Below, piece by piece: positions 1 to 12,600 of a stretch of 64,000 bases of DNA (position 1 is the stretch's first letter; the number at the start of each line of letters is the position of its first letter). The stretch is from positions 30,829,230 to 30,893,229 of the forward strand of contig OZ029921.1 in assembly GCA_964023275.1 (NCBI GenBank), in the 5' to 3' direction. This DNA comes from Norana najaformis. Its lineage: Eukaryota > Annelida > Clitellata > Crassiclitellata > Hormogastridae. The notes beneath the pieces are model-generated. The model had not been told where the DNA came from. It did not search any database and saw only the letters and a program-made list of their open reading frames with translations. The translations under genes and the position numbers were made by a program.

Positions 1-1544
1 CCAGTCATGGCAAAATCGATTTTAAGGCAGTATATGACTTGGTCAATTGCGAATGAATTCGGCCATTTTGTTGTTGTTGATTTATTGCTTCAGTATACGC
101 GAGTACTACTGTAGCTCCTATCATCTCAGATTTACTGCATTTCGGACCGTATTTTTTGCATGTTATCGTGACCTTCTGCGTCTGGAATGGTCCACCCACA
201 GAGGGGGGACAGGATTCCAGCAGGGCAGTTAGGCCTGAAACCTACAGACCTACTGGCCTAGTTAGCTACATCGGTAAGCGCGTACGCCAAGGAAGCCTCG
301 GTGCGTGAGGATCCCAGGTTCGCGTCCCGGTCGTGGCTTATTTCAGAGATTTGAATCTCGGGCTAGTACGGTCCGTGCGCGGGGACCTTAAATGGCGTGT
401 AGCGGTGGTAAAGGATCTCACCCGTGCGCGGGTGGAATCCATATGGTCGCTTTAGAAAAACCGTGTACAATTTACAATTTTTTACCTATGTACGCCATCT
501 ACGCCGGGAAATCTTGGATTCGGTGGAGGAAGGGCGAAGAGAGTCTACAAATTTCTGTTTACAATTACAGAACGGCACGTATCTGTTCCGTCCCAGAAGA
601 TTTTTTCTTACCCAGCATTTATTCCTTTAGCACCTCATCTACGAGCTCAGTAATTTGTGATTATAATCACGTCATTTGACCGTAATATTCTTTCAAAAAA
701 CTTCCATTAAGTCCCTCCATAGAATTGTCACTTGACCTCGGGTGAATGCAATGGCGTACGTGTTATTATTATAATCTAATATAGCAACCGACTGATGCCT
801 TGTGCATTCATTCATTCAGAGTTTTAATATTGAGCCCCTTCAAGATATGTACCCAAAGGTCTCTCAACCCAGTGATACAGGACATTTTCCAAGTATCTGT
901 GGAAGATACATGCAGCATCCCTGGTTAAGTGAACACGCAGATCTAAAGAATTAATAGCTTTCCAGGTAGATGGCCTAAAAACTTAAAGGTGCGACGCTGC
1001 ATTGCTGAAGTGTCTGCTAAAGAAACAAGTTCACCTCGGGTCACTGAGAAAAGATTTCTATGGCCAGCCAAACCAAACACGGGGAACAAAGCTCAGGCAA
1101 GTAGGCAGGCACATCCCCCAACAATCCAGACCAACACTGAAAACGTCAATCGACCGTAAAACCGGCAGCCAATGAAGTATATCACATAAAACGCGTGATG
1201 CACATCATTGCACTGTGGAAGTCATCATGTTAGATTTTCTCGACAGCACACCAACACCTATCTACATAATCCAGCTGATAGCAGATCAGTCCACTGAGAC
1301 TAGACAAAAAGGGTAAAACAACCTAAACAGGACCAATACTAGCTAACATTTTATGCAGATGTGCTTATCAACTATGGCATTTACATTACATGTAAATGGC
1401 AAAGCAAATTCAAGAAAAACGTGGTCTGCAGTAACGTAAAATATCTCCCAGGATTTCAACATATGCAATTAAAATTTATGATTATAATTAAACAAAATTG
1501 TAACAGAGAAGAAATGATCAACAGTTATGATGTTTATGATAAGT
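1..1544. other. Intergenic region downstream of DPH1
   Basis: No conserved protein was recognised here on either strand. The left part (about 233-480) is a tRNA-derived SINE copy listed separately. Around 780-820 there is a fragment of the 'gactgatgc..gagcatt' repeat tail that also occurs near 12000, 30380 and 62800. The short open frames in this stretch have no family similarity and are probably chance. Confidence 0.6.
233..480 (+). repeat. tRNA-derived SINE, family B
   Basis: The head looks like a tRNA: an A-box-like stretch (tagctacatcggtaagcgcg) is followed by a B-box-like ggttcgcgtcc near 320. The body (ttatttcagagatttgaatc, then a gtccgtgcgcggggacctta-type segment and a 'catatggtcgctttagaaaa' end) recurs at 20098-20245 on the same strand and at about 38150-38400 and 39100-39265 on the opposite strand. 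Several diverged copies in one window identify it as an interspersed repeat and not a working tRNA gene. Confidence 0.75.
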
Positions 1545-1545
1545 C

Positions 1546-1551
1546 ATTTAT
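1546..1551 (-). terminator. DPH1: Candidate polyadenylation signal of DPH1
   Basis: On the minus strand this reads AATAAA, about 45 bases past the DPH1 stop codon. Position and sequence fit a poly(A) signal; no transcript evidence is available. Confidence 0.5.
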
Positions 1552-1594
1552 TTTCAAAAGTATTCTCAAGCACTCTCAAGCTAAAACTTCTGCT

Positions 1595-4500
1595 TCATTC
1601 TGAAGCCACGGTCAGTTTAATATGTGTCCTCGGTTTGCGAGTTCTCTGTGGTCGATGTGACTCGTGGTTAACTGTCCACGGTCCAAGGCTGTCATTGGCA
1701 TAGAAATCCATTGGATACTGATCCTGGTAGGGAACTACTTGCAGCGACACAGACAGCTGAAACAAATCCACTATTTTAATTTGATTTATAATTTACACAG
1801 ACAATATAATATAATCTCTTTCCAGTTATCTGAGCATTAGCTGCTTACAGCTGAACTTGTTTGAATGAACTTTACCACTTAGGCTAGTGAGTGCAGTGCT
1901 TTTGAAAGGTTATTCATTACTACACATGTACTACATTAAGTGTCTAGACACCTAGACACACAAATATATATATGTACTGTATGGAAATTACATACATACA
2001 CAGTAGCCAGTTGGTTAGACACTTTTGGCTTGTAATGCAGAGTTATGGGTTTGAGCCTCCTCTGACAGAGATACTGTGTAGGAACCTTGAGCAAGTCCTT
2101 CACTCAACTGCTCTGCGCCACTTACATTCTGTCGTATGTTCGTGCCAAATGACTGCCGTTTGGATGGTGAAGATAAAAATACCCATATAATAATAATAAT
2201 AGCCACAGAGGTGGGTGTTGTTGTGGGGTTGAACCAGTGAAAGTTGGTTTGCAAATCAAAAAGGCTACTCAGAAAGTGCAAGTGGCAGAACAGTGTAACA
2301 ACAATTATCAAGCAGCAATGGCTGATTAAAGGTAAAGATAAAGTAAAATAAGGTAAGGTAACTACTAATTACTTATCAAACTAATTGTGAGAAGGAAGCA
2401 AGATCTGCCAGAAACATATACTTGTATTATTAACATGTCATACTAAATGCTAAACAGTACTTCTTACTTCATATGGAGTCAGTAGTGGTTTATCGAAGGC
2501 AGTTCCCCAATCGATTGACAATCGCGGACATGCTACTTGAACCCAACTGTCAAGAAATTATGAACTTTAGAAATGATAAATCTAATTCAAGCTGAGAAAG
2601 TCCACAGCATTACTGTAATAATAAACAACAACACACATGAAACTGACTTCCCTTAATGCGCTTTTTTTGTGCGAGCTCCTGCAGTAATATTTCCTAGGAA
2701 TTGACCTTGGCTGAGAAAACAAAACTTGTACCTGGTTCATCGCTTTTGGTTCTACAAACTGCATCTACTGCATTTGCTTACATTCAGCACTGCAAGTCAC
2801 GCTTTTGTTAGCAACATGATCAACTATTGTATGTACAGCCATCTAGTGTGATTACCATTAGGTCTCCCTTGGGTCTGATTGAGCAACTGGGAATGTGTGC
2901 TTTGTGCAGATGCCAGGTTTAATTGCAGCACATTTATCGCCATATTCAGTCAAGTTGAACAGAAAGACTGTCAGGAGCATGAAGCTCTTTCAAATCCAGT
3001 TGAAGATTAGATAAGAAAACTGCACAATGAAATGCCATGCAGAAAGCATAGGATTTTACTCACTTATTTCTCTTATTTAAAATAAAATGATTCTGAATTC
3101 AACTAGAATGATAAATTACTCAAAAACTTTGTAATGCAGAACAACATAAGCTGTTACTAAATTATTGTCAGTTCTTACCTGTCAATTTTGGGGAACAGTC
3201 GTAGCTTGTCTGGAAATAGTTCTGACATCAAAACAAGAACAAATTTTTTTCCATGTGATGTAAGCTGTTCACTTATTGTCTGAAATTCAAGCAACCACAT
3301 TATTTCAAAAGAGTTTTTAAAACATAGTGATTCTGGGTTTTAGTTAATGCTGTCAAAATGCTTCTGACTACCATTGTGGAGAGACATCTTGACGAATACG
3401 TTAACTGTTAACAATGAACTTGAAAGCCCTAGCATACAATCGTAATCATAAACTCAAGATTTCTACAGCACCCATTGAAAAAGCTAAGTCGCGGGAACAA
3501 TATTCCTTAGCAACTGAGGGTCAGAGTTAGTGCAAGAATCCGATTTTTACATTACATGATCAGGTACCCATGCATCAACTCTCACTTCACGTTCAGAAAT
3601 AAACCATGGCATGTGATGGACACAATCCACTTATTCCAACTGCAAGACCACAAACAGAATTTATAAAATTTTTACAGACACTTGTCTCACCTGAAGAACT
3701 TTGGGAGAACCTTGTCTTCCAAGTGTACCAAGGACAACACCAAATGTCTGAGCTTTTGATGCCTGAGAAATTGCCATTTGACGATTTGAATGCAGTCGGT
3801 CAAAGTCGTAGAATTCCCGAGAAAATATTTTGTTGTAGGGATCGTATCTAACAAACCAACAAATCGTGATGATATAGCTCAGCAAACAGAAGAAGGGCAG
3901 GGTTAGCACTGACTGAACTTTGGGACACTACAGAAATATAATGCCACACTTTAAAATATGCTGATCCAGATAAGAGATCTAATGACTGACAACATATCTA
4001 ATAAATTTCATAGAGATTTATTCATCTTTTGTGTGGTTGATTGACACGCCATCTAGAAACTTAATCAGTGACTAAAAATCTCAGGTAAAAAACAGATGAT
4101 TAGGGCATGGAGATAAAGGGTTGTCAACTACAGAAATATATTTTGGAGAAGTCAGGCATTGACTTCCTGGTACTGGAAAACAACAAAAGTTTATGCAGAC
4201 CAACCGCATGTCAAAGAATTTTTAAAAATAAAATTAAACTTGAAAACAGAATATTAGAACATCAGAGGAGTAGAACTAAACTAAAATGGAACATTATGGT
4301 TACCTGTAGGCGGTGATTTCCGGATTAGCAATCATAACTGATTCTAAGTGGAACCGTCCATCACCCAGATATCTACACCAAACAACATCTGGATTTAAGC
4401 AAGGATTTCACCCTGAGATATAAGCAGATGAAACCCTTTCTCTAGCTCTGTAAAGTTCTTCAGGGGACCTTTCTCAATGTAAGCAGATAAGGGTCTCGTA

Positions 4501-7500
4501 AATAAATAAAATGAAAGACGCAAACAGCTGATTGGAAACTGTTCTCTCTCTAGTGGCATATTATATCCCTGTAGTCTGTGTATTTATGTTAAACTTTATT
4601 GTGTAGCTGGAAATGTAATGTCATGACAGTGTGGCTGACTGGATGAGTTCTTGCTTTGCAATGCAGCGTGCTGATTCAACTTTCTCCCTAAGATGTGTGC
4701 ATGTAGCTGAACATCTGTGAAAATGGTTACTGCGTAGAGACCTTGACCAAGTCTTTCATGCATGCTTGTCATGGACCAGCAATGAATGCATCATCAGTGA
4801 ACCTATAAAAATAAATAAATAATTAGCAGTAAACTTTTTAAAGCAAGTCTTACACGACGGCGTCCAAGTCTTTCGGGAGACAAGGAGATGTACAGCCAAG
4901 GATTTCACCCGGGGACAACGGCTTACACTGAGGTATGAGCAGACGAAACTCTTTCTCCAACTCCCTTGCAACTGACTAAGAAATGCAAACTCAAAATCAT
5001 TATTGCAACAATACATACAGATCTCTCACAAATGCTAAAGTTAATTACTTGAATACAAGTAGCCGGAAACAAATATGAAAATATAAATTAATGCACAACT
5101 ATAAACCACACTAACAACTGTAAAGCAATTAACAAGTAAAGAACACAAAGTTAGCTAAATTATATTAAAATTAAGGCTCAATAACCTTTAACTAGGCACC
5201 AGTAGCATAAGTCGATGTAACACACTGACAATGTAAGGTTCCAGTAATGTAAGAAGCAGTAAGGTAAGGCAGTAGACAAGTAAGGTTAGGCTTATCTAAA
5301 GTACAGTTAGGCATATGTAAAGTAAATCTATGCCAATTCACATAAAATCTGCAGGAGTGCACAACAAATGTGTTGTCTAGATGTTAAAGGATATTTGGGT
5401 TAATTATATAACTGAGATGTAAGATCTTGCTGATAAACTGCAAAACATCACTTCACACCAGACAAGACCCTCGTAAATACAAATACAAATATAAAGAAAC
5501 CATTACCTGTAACGTTGTCACAAACTGAACTGTACTGACGAGGGCCAATTGGGAGTTGGGCTGAAAATTGTGACGAAGCGTTTCGAGAAAGTGCAGCGTA
5601 TCGATCTTGATGTCAACGAACACGTACAGCATATTGATTCCAGAAGTTGTGTCAATAGGAACTGCTCAAGAACAAAATATTTTAATTTCATTTTTATTTG
5701 AAGTCTTTATTTACTGAACACTGTAATAGTAAAGTTGCTGCTTGTTCCAATGTGCTAATAGCTGTCAAAAGGTGATAGCAAAGGGACACATCCTATTATA
5801 CGGTTCTTCCAATTATTTACAAACAATTTCAAGCCAGCATTATTGACATATGCATTATTATACAGTATATCAAGCTTATCGATCACAATTCCAGGTAATT
5901 TAATTAATGATTTAACGACTGTCAAAAAAGGAAAAACAGACACAAAATTTTTTGTTAATATCTCTTACAGCATATCATGAATTGGCAGGTTGCCAATTTA
6001 GAGGATGACGCACCATCAGAAAGTAGTGTACAGTGCAAGAGTAAAATAAATGCATTAAAAATTATAAAATTATTCATATTTAATATAATGCAAAAACCTT
6101 TTGAATATACACTCGTAACTACTTCTAAACCTACCTTCAAGCATCATATCATGTACCACGTTAAAACTATACTCAAAAGCCAATGATATCAGGTGCTGTG
6201 AAATACCTAGACAGCTGTGTCCATAGTGAACGAGGAGGTCTGCTCCCAGAGCACGGGCCGTGAAGTCATCCACACAGCAGGCACCATATGTAACATCGCC
6301 CATTATCAGAGTATCTGCTTCTGTGTAGCTGAAAAAAATTTGTAACAGATCTTACAAACTAAAGACGCAGTTTGACAATAGGCAAATCCGGAAGTTACAC
6401 ACAGGTTAAACGGTTACTGGTACGGATCTTTATTTTGAGGACACCGCACTTGCACTTGGAAAGGGAGCCAATCTCCCATCACACGCTTTGTAACAAGGTT
6501 ATTTATTACCTTACATCAGAGACTTGGACCACAATACATGTTAATGAATGGCCTCATGTTACTATAAGCCTTGCATTGACCTGCTTTTTGTTCACTTTGA
6601 AAAATTACTGGCACCACATAAATTATGCTTGCTATTAAATAAACTGTTGTTGAATAAACCATGCTGGAACTAAACAATTCTCACTCCAATTTGTCATACA
6701 CATGTATGGTGCTGTTCAAAGCTAATGCTGTTCAGTTCTCCTTGTGAGCCTAACTCTTGCGGTAAACTTTTGATCAGCATTTCCATTACCTCCACACAAA
6801 TTAAACAGAGACCACCTCAACCAATAGAACCAGATAACGAAAAAGAAAACTCCAACAGAAGAAAAATGTATTATGAACCTTTCAATGATGTCAGCTATTG
6901 TGCACGCAAACATCAGTAAACCTTCTGGAAACTGCAGTGCAACTGCGAAAAACATAAAAAATAAAGCTAGGATCACATGTATTTCAATTTATGGAAAAAT
7001 AATTTCAACAAATCAAATACTCACTTCTACCTCACCACTGAAAACTAACTAGCAATGTATCTCAGTTCAAAGGGCAGTTCTAAGCTGTTTTGAAAAGGCA
7101 ATGTCAAATATAAGTGACGTGGCATTGTAAATCAGCCAGTTCCAAATTACAGATATGTGTAAATTGCCTTTCGTTGTATTGCAGCTTCAGGCTAAAACTG
7201 TGAAATTTCTATCACAATCCCAGCATTCTATTAAACAGCAACCGTCACATTTCAATAGTGACATTCACAACATCTCTGGTAGTTACATTAGATACAGGAA
7301 TGAAAAACATAAGAGCAAGTATCTACATACCACGTTTGCATTTACATGACCGGATTTTCCATATCGTCTTTGGTATTTCAAAGTTGTAATTTTCTGGTAG
7401 CTGAAATAACAAGTCAAGTCTGTTAAGGCAGTTTGTACACCAAGAAAAGGCCAACTACAAATTCTCCTTTTGTAGTTTTATGATCAAATTGTTAGACAAG

Positions 7501-8401
7501 TCACAGTGAGAAAAACAAACCCGTAAGATCTCTGATAAATGTAATGAACACAAGACCAGCTAAAGTCCAGGAAAGGTAAGGTCAGATAAATATGGTAAAA
7601 ATAATAATAGCACATTTACTATACAAAATCTAAAACACGTAGGAGCTGTTTATTTCTCAAAAACAAGAAAAGGCCTGGTTAGCAACAGTCTTGTTAACAA
7701 AACACCTGTTATTCTGCTTACATTGCCAATGGCCTTTTTCAATGACTCATCATTCAGGATGTCTTCAGGAATCATGTGTGACACTTTAGAACCTACAAAT
7801 ATGGTTTACATCTACAGGATATGCAATACCAATCAATAATAATACTGAGACAACCAATTTCATGTCAATGTATCAAATGCAAAAACAATTCATGCTGGTA
7901 GCATCTGCAAGCAATTTTTTATTTATATAAAACAGAAAAATTTACACAAATCATGAATTAAATTTGATAAATGCAAATCCATGGGTAAAACAGCAGAACA
8001 TACTTCCAAAAAACCTCAGACTGCAAAATGATAATTGTCTCTACAGAAAAACACCAGTGTAGCATGTAACATGTTTTCTGAATCTGGTTATTTATACAAC
8101 GCCTTTCAGAACTCTCACAGGCAATTATATCCCAAAACAGAAAAACGGGTTATAAGTTGTTGACACATTAAATGAAGGTACAACTGCCCAACCACACTGT
8201 GAATTTCCATTCAAATATGATGACCTTTGGAACCATCCATGGTTTAAACCCTTACTTAACGGCAATCTAGACAGTCTGTACACTTATTAAAAAAAAAAAC
8301 AGCAGACCGTGTTTACCTTTGTGATTTGTAAATACTTTTCTAGCAGGATTTGCAACGACTGACACAGTGCCAGTTGATGTCTCTTCATTTGCTGCCATCA
8401 T
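1595..8401 (-). CDS. DPH1: DPH1, 2-(3-amino-3-carboxypropyl)histidine synthase subunit 1
   Basis: First step of diphthamide synthesis on elongation factor 2: with DPH2 it transfers the 3-amino-3-carboxypropyl group from SAM to a histidine, using an unusual [4Fe-4S] radical chemistry in the cytoplasm. Twelve exons (high to low): 8317-8401, 7722-7792, 7331-7400, 6879-6942, 6207-6328, 5507-5664, 4854-4975, 4304-4372, 3691-3847, 3179-3279, 2468-2546, 1595-1756. They total 1260 nt and join in frame to 419 aa, close to the roughly 440 aa of the human protein. Family signatures visible: [11 protein letters not shown] (~56-66), [15 protein letters not shown] (~77-91), GDVTYGACC (~107-115), [17 protein letters not shown] (~209-218), [21 protein letters not shown] and [10 protein letters not shown] (~345-354). 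The three expected cluster-binding cysteines are present (about Cys114, Cys218, Cys346). Translation starts at a double ATG (8401-8396); the second ATG is an alternative start. Every junction has GT..AG and matching phase. No break was seen, so the gene looks functional. Confidence 0.96.
2000..2205 (+). repeat. tRNA-derived SINE, family A (in DPH1 terminal intron)
   Basis: Reads 'ccagttggttagacactt..ggcttgtaatgcagag..gggtttgagcctcc', a tRNA-like A box and B box, then the family A body 'actgtgtaggaaccttgagc..' and a short (ATA)n tail. It lies in the intron between the last two DPH1 coding exons, in antisense to the gene. Copies of the same body occur at 4628, 10001, 30755, 33672 (reverse) and 56160 (reverse). 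Confidence 0.8.
3440..3545 (-). repeat. Fragment of LINE 3' end (family D), antisense
   Basis: 'cgtaatcataaactcaagat..tctacagcaccc..gtcgcgggaac' matches, in reverse, the 3' end family seen complete at 40735-40980 and 31340-31600. It lies within a DPH1 intron (3280-3690). Confidence 0.6.
4628..4770 (+). repeat. tRNA-derived SINE, family A (diverged)
   Basis: 'gtggctgactggatgagttc..gctttgcaatgcagcg' followed by 'gttactgcgtagagaccttg' is a decayed copy of family A inside the DPH1 intron at 4373-4853. Confidence 0.65.
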
Positions 8402-8720
8402 GTTTAACAAACGGACTTTGCCTAATTTGAAATAACCACAATTATATCTTTAAGTTCCAGTTAAATTTATGTTATAAATGCTAGGGTTAAACTTAGGATT
8501 ACTGTAAAAGATTAAACAAAGCCTTAGGACCGGTGTCAGCTAGAAAACTAACAGTCACTGCAGGCTACTTAAAATAAACTAAATCAAATAAAATCATGTA
8601 ATACTGCTAGCACAAATCACTAGTAACTGCTCCAGTCTAACCGATCTAAACAAGTACATTAGCTAGTTACCAGAGCACTTACTACAGCGCCTTTTGGGTA
8701 CTCCACATTAGCACCACCTA
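8402..8720 (-). promoter_or_regulatory. DPH1: Presumed DPH1 promoter and 5' UTR region
   Basis: This is the sequence immediately 5' of the DPH1 start. I see no TATA box or other distinctive element; the assignment rests only on position. The transcription start cannot be fixed. Confidence 0.35.
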
Positions 8721-9091
8721 CACTAGCCCAAATGATGTCAAAGTCATCAAGAACTGAATGATCATCAGCAAGAAAACAAGGCTCAGAGGACCATGCAACA
8801 TATGCATAGTATGTTAGTGTCAGAGTTATCTATGGGTTGAATGGACCCACAGTCGGAATTTTGGGTAATTTGGTGGTTCGGGTCGGGTCAAAAAGATTGT
8901 GTAATGAATAATTAGGCTGGGAAAGCGTCTAATGTCTCTAACACGTACGAGCAATATTTTTGAAGCTTTGTCAACAGTCAAACAGCAAACCTAATTTCTA
9001 AACAACGAATACATTTTAAAAACCTTAAATATATGTGCACATGTAACTGACTGACTTGAATTACGTTTAACTTAAAATCTAATATCTTTTA

Positions 9092-9393
9092 TCGGGGGAG
9101 TAGCGAATCCCCGAAACGAATTTCGACCGAATCCCCGAAATCGATTTTCTAAGTGCGACCCGGATTCCCGAAAATTAATTTGTATGACGGAATTAGGACT
9201 TTTCCTGAAAGTCAATGTCAATGGAATGGTATTACATGGGAAAACAGAGATCCTATATTGTTCGACTACTAATGCGGATTAGATAATCCATACTAGTTTT
9301 CGGGATTTTGACCCCTTTCTATAAAACTGTTTTCAGGAAATCAAATTGTTGTGTATTTTCAGCGTTTCGGGGATTCGGGACGACCCCTTTTAT
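9092..9393. mobile_element. Foldback element / candidate MITE with GGGG..CCCC inverted ends
   Basis: The left end carries gcgaatccccgaaacg (about 9102-9120) and the right end carries its complement cgtttcggggattcgg (about 9363-9378), with matching outer G-rich and C-rich tracts. An extra copy of the ccgaatccccgaaa motif sits just inside the left end. No coding capacity is seen in the roughly 300 bp, as expected for a non-autonomous element. The superfamily is unknown because the outer boundary and target duplication are ambiguous (ctttta on both flanks). Confidence 0.6.
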
Positions 9394-9999
9394 CATACAC
9401 CATGACCGGCATGGGTCAGATTTTGAGGACTGTTACCGTCCCTTCTCATCAAACTTTACCTGATGATTGAGCTATGAACATAAATAATCGAACGCATCTA
9501 TTCCCGTCTTCCTGGAAAGACCTGAGAATTGTCTATGAATTTTCAAGGTTTCAACTTTATTCAGTAGAAAACATACTATTTCACCAACGAGGTAATGGAA
9601 GTATTTCACGCATGTTTACAGAAATTCCGGAAGTGGTCATACGCAGATATCTCCCGGGACGTTCAGCTAAGGAACCAACTTTTGTAGCGTCGTCAATGTA
9701 AACCATCTTATTGTCATAATATGCAGTTAATCACCATACAATGTCTCTCTACTTATATTTCACCATAGACGTGGCTTAGATATAGGCAGCCAGTCAGTCA
9801 ATGTGTCGTGCCTACGTTGGGCATCTCACAGTAATGTCGAGGATTATCTGATTCCTGTCGACGGTGGATGTTTCCCGTAAGCAGTAAGTCCATATCAAGT
9901 CTTATTTTGATAAAATTTGTTAAAATTCTGAAAGCACGTGCAGCGTAAAATTCACTTTAAACAGATTTTGCACATTTTAATTCTCACCATCGCCATCGT

Positions 10000-10165
10000 G
10001 GGGCACGGTAGCCTATTGGAGAAAGTGCTTGGCTTGTAATGCGAAGAATACGGGTTCGAACTCCTGTGAGATGTTACTGTGTAGGGACCTTGAGCAGGTC
10101 TTTCGTTCGCAATTGCTCGGCACCATCGATTGATGCTAGCTCAATAGATAGTGTCGCCTAATAAA
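10000..10165 (+). repeat. tRNA-derived SINE, family A
   Basis: One of the better preserved copies: 'gggcacggtagcctattgga' (A-box region), 'ggcttgtaatgcgaag', 'gggttcgaactcc' (B box near 10053), then 'actgtgtagggaccttgagc' and a 3' end reading 'gtcgcctaataaatacag'. Confidence 0.85.
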
Positions 10166-10620
10166 TACAGAAATAATAGAAATAAAATGAATTATAACGA
10201 ATACAAATGAATCGTTTAAAGATGTCTCAATGAAACTGGTCCGCCACCTAGCGAACGTAACGGAATGTTTCTCACGTCCATTAATCTCCTAAATTTATAA
10301 AACACCATTATTTTACGACAAGAATCAATCGAGAACGCTAAGAATTCAAGCACAAATATTTTTGAAGTTTTAAGAAATTTAATAAACAGTCGCAATATTT
10401 ATTATTTCTTTGTAAATATATAGAGAGCAAATTCAAGAGTTTCAAGCCATGTAAGGAATGTGTGCGTGGGTATATATGTGTATTCGAGACGTACTGTATG
10501 CCTTTTTTAAGCCTACACTGTGGAACGTGGCTTAATGTTACTGATTACTTAGGCGCGAAAGGATGATGCAAGATCCAAGCAATCTAAGAGGTTGTTCCAT
10601 GTTTGCTCCTAGCATGCTCA

Positions 10621-10960
10621 GAGTATGTATGTATGCATGTATGTAAGTATGTATATATGTATGTATGTATGTATCTACGTATGCATGTGTATGTATGTGC
10701 GTATGTATGTATGTGTGTGTATGTATGTATTTGTGTATGTATGTATGTATGTATCTGCGTACGCAAGTATGTGCGTGCGTGCGTACACATTTACGAGCGT
10801 GTGTCTGTATGCATGTATGTAAATATGTGTCTATGTATGCATGGATACTTGTCTGTCTGTCTGTATGTATGCATATATTGTTTGTTTGTATGTGTGCATG
10901 CATGCTCGCATGTATACACGTATGTATGGACAGGTATGTGAGTATGCATGCATGTAACAA
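10621..10960. repeat. (GTAT)n-type microsatellite
   Basis: About 340 bp of gtat/gtatgc/gtgc tetranucleotide variants. Because four is not divisible by three and the unit has no stop codon in most frames, it gives several long spurious open frames on both strands. Confidence 0.95.
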
Positions 10961-11164
10961 GACCCTTAATATTGCGCCTTTGTAGGGCCTCTTAAAAGCG
11001 CAGAGTGAATATGCATGGCTTGGTTAGAGAGAAAAATAGCGTATGTGCATGCAGTCTACTATGACAATTACTGTAGCGCTGTTTTCGCCATGAACATGCC
11101 ATATGTTGCTTAATAAATGTAATAAATATACATGTAGAAATAAACAATAGAGGCGCCAATGGTT

Positions 11165-11345
11165 GATCCAGCGGTTGAACGAACCTTAAGTCCCTTCAGC
11201 TAACCTTTGCCCTAGAGGCAGCCTTGGTTATGAAGTGGTAGCGGCTTGAATGTCATTAACCTCGGCATATGAGGGCGGGTGGCCAGTCTTCTTCCTCATC
11301 GTCTGCTCTTCCCATCGACAGTGTATTCATGTGCGTAGGCCTATG
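11165..11345 (-). repeat. SINE family C fragment
   Basis: 'cccttcagctaacctttgcc', 'ggcatatgagggcgggtggc' and 'cccatcgacagtgtatt' match the reverse-oriented family C copy at 60160-60425 and the forward copy at 61530-61795. Confidence 0.6.
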
Positions 11346-11839
11346 TATGTATTTGTGTATATATAGTGTATGTATTTGGCTATTTATATAGCGCCTTTTA
11401 AGAACCTGAAACATGGCTATCGATCTTAAAACTGTTTTGTCAACTCTCCATGCAAGCAATCTGTTACTGTTCGTAAAAAATTCCACTTTGATTTATTATG
11501 CTATTCAGTTTATGCGTGTGTTAGCCACTTCCCAGCGTCTCCATACACGCGCCTTCCTCATGCAGTGCTGCAGCTCAAAATCCACCTTGTCCAGCAAAGT
11601 ATGATCAACTCGGCAAAATCCAGTCTGCCCCTAAAGCTACTCAAAGAAAATGTTTTTGTCCCAAATCTCACAAGTGAGACGTAGGGGAGGCTCTTAATTA
11701 GAACTTAAGTTACGTTGCTTCAGGTGAAATTGTTTGCAAGCTTACGCGCAAAGGAACACTGTTCGGGAGGAAGGATGGGAGAGTTTTCTCCACATAACAC
11801 TCAGGCTTAATTCAGACAGCCACTGGAACAAATGTTCGC

Positions 11840-12075
11840 TCTGCAAAGTCTATTTTGGCCTTCAGTTTGCAGCCAACTCACCTCTTTCTTGACTCATTTT
11901 CTCCATGGGCTCTCCCTGTGACTACTGGAATTCTCTACGTTTTTCTACCGGACTCACCATGGAATTTGCCTTGAACAACGATTCTGCTTAGCAGCGACCA
12001 TCGAATGATGCCTTGAGCATTATCACAGTGGCGCTATAGAAATTCTTCTTAGATCAGATTAGATTCACTGGGCCA
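11840..12075 (+). repeat. Degenerate non-LTR retroelement 3' region
   Basis: 'gactactggaattctctacg' resembles the WNSL-type end of LINE reverse-transcriptase ORFs. It is followed by 'catcgaatgatgccttgagc..ggcgctatagaa', a tail shared with 30360-30430 and 62780-62860. Assignment to a LINE is an inference. Confidence 0.4.
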
Positions 12076-12352
12076 AAAGTTGGCCCGTATTGTGTCACTG
12101 GTTGCTTCTGGTGCTGCAGGTAAGGGCCCAGTGTTGCCCCCAACGGATACGGCAACCAGAGGAGAAAAAGACAGCGTTGGTGTTCGAATACTAGCTAGAT
12201 CTAATTGTGATTTCTTAATTAGTGTAGGTTAATAGTATACGTCGCTAGGTTGCACGTCCAGGGGCGATTTCATGAAGGCGGGAATGCGGATATAAGGGGG
12301 CGTGCGCTCGACTAAACAGACATACATATTCATACAGGCACACTGCCTCTTA

Positions 12353-12600
12353 TCGTAATCGTAATCCCGAGATTTGTATACAGCGCCCAACGAAAGCCAC
12401 GTCACGGGGACCAGCTTATTCACAGGCGCTCAGTCAAAACAAAATCGATAGACAAAAAGTGTTCGGTTCCAGGTCAATATCCAAAAGTCAGACAGAGATA
12501 CAGCGTGGCAGCTAAGATGCTGTGTGGTGTTTGGGATTGGAGTGGAAAGAGGGCTAAGAGGAAGAAGGACCTGCGAAAGAGGAATGTTTTTCTTAGCAGT
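12353..12600 (-). repeat. LINE 3' end (family D), antisense copy
   Basis: 'cgtaatcgtaatcccgagat', 'cagcgcccaacgaaagccac', 'accagcttattcacaggcgc', 'aaatcgatagac' and 'gggattggagtgg' line up in reverse with the copies at 31340-31600 and 40735-40980, and in the same orientation with 26388-26650 and 42190-42425. Confidence 0.75.

Noticed and set aside
233-345. Possible tRNA gene near the left end
   Set aside because: Same reason: it is the head of SINE family B with diverged copies elsewhere.
6070-6303. Single-exon 77-aa protein
   Set aside because: Its start is DPH1 exon 5; the rest reads through the donor into the intron.
10538-10985. Several overlapping long open frames on both strands (MYVCMYV.., YIHTYIHT..)
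   Set aside because: They are produced by the (GTAT)n tract; composition is pure repeat and there is no conserved residue.
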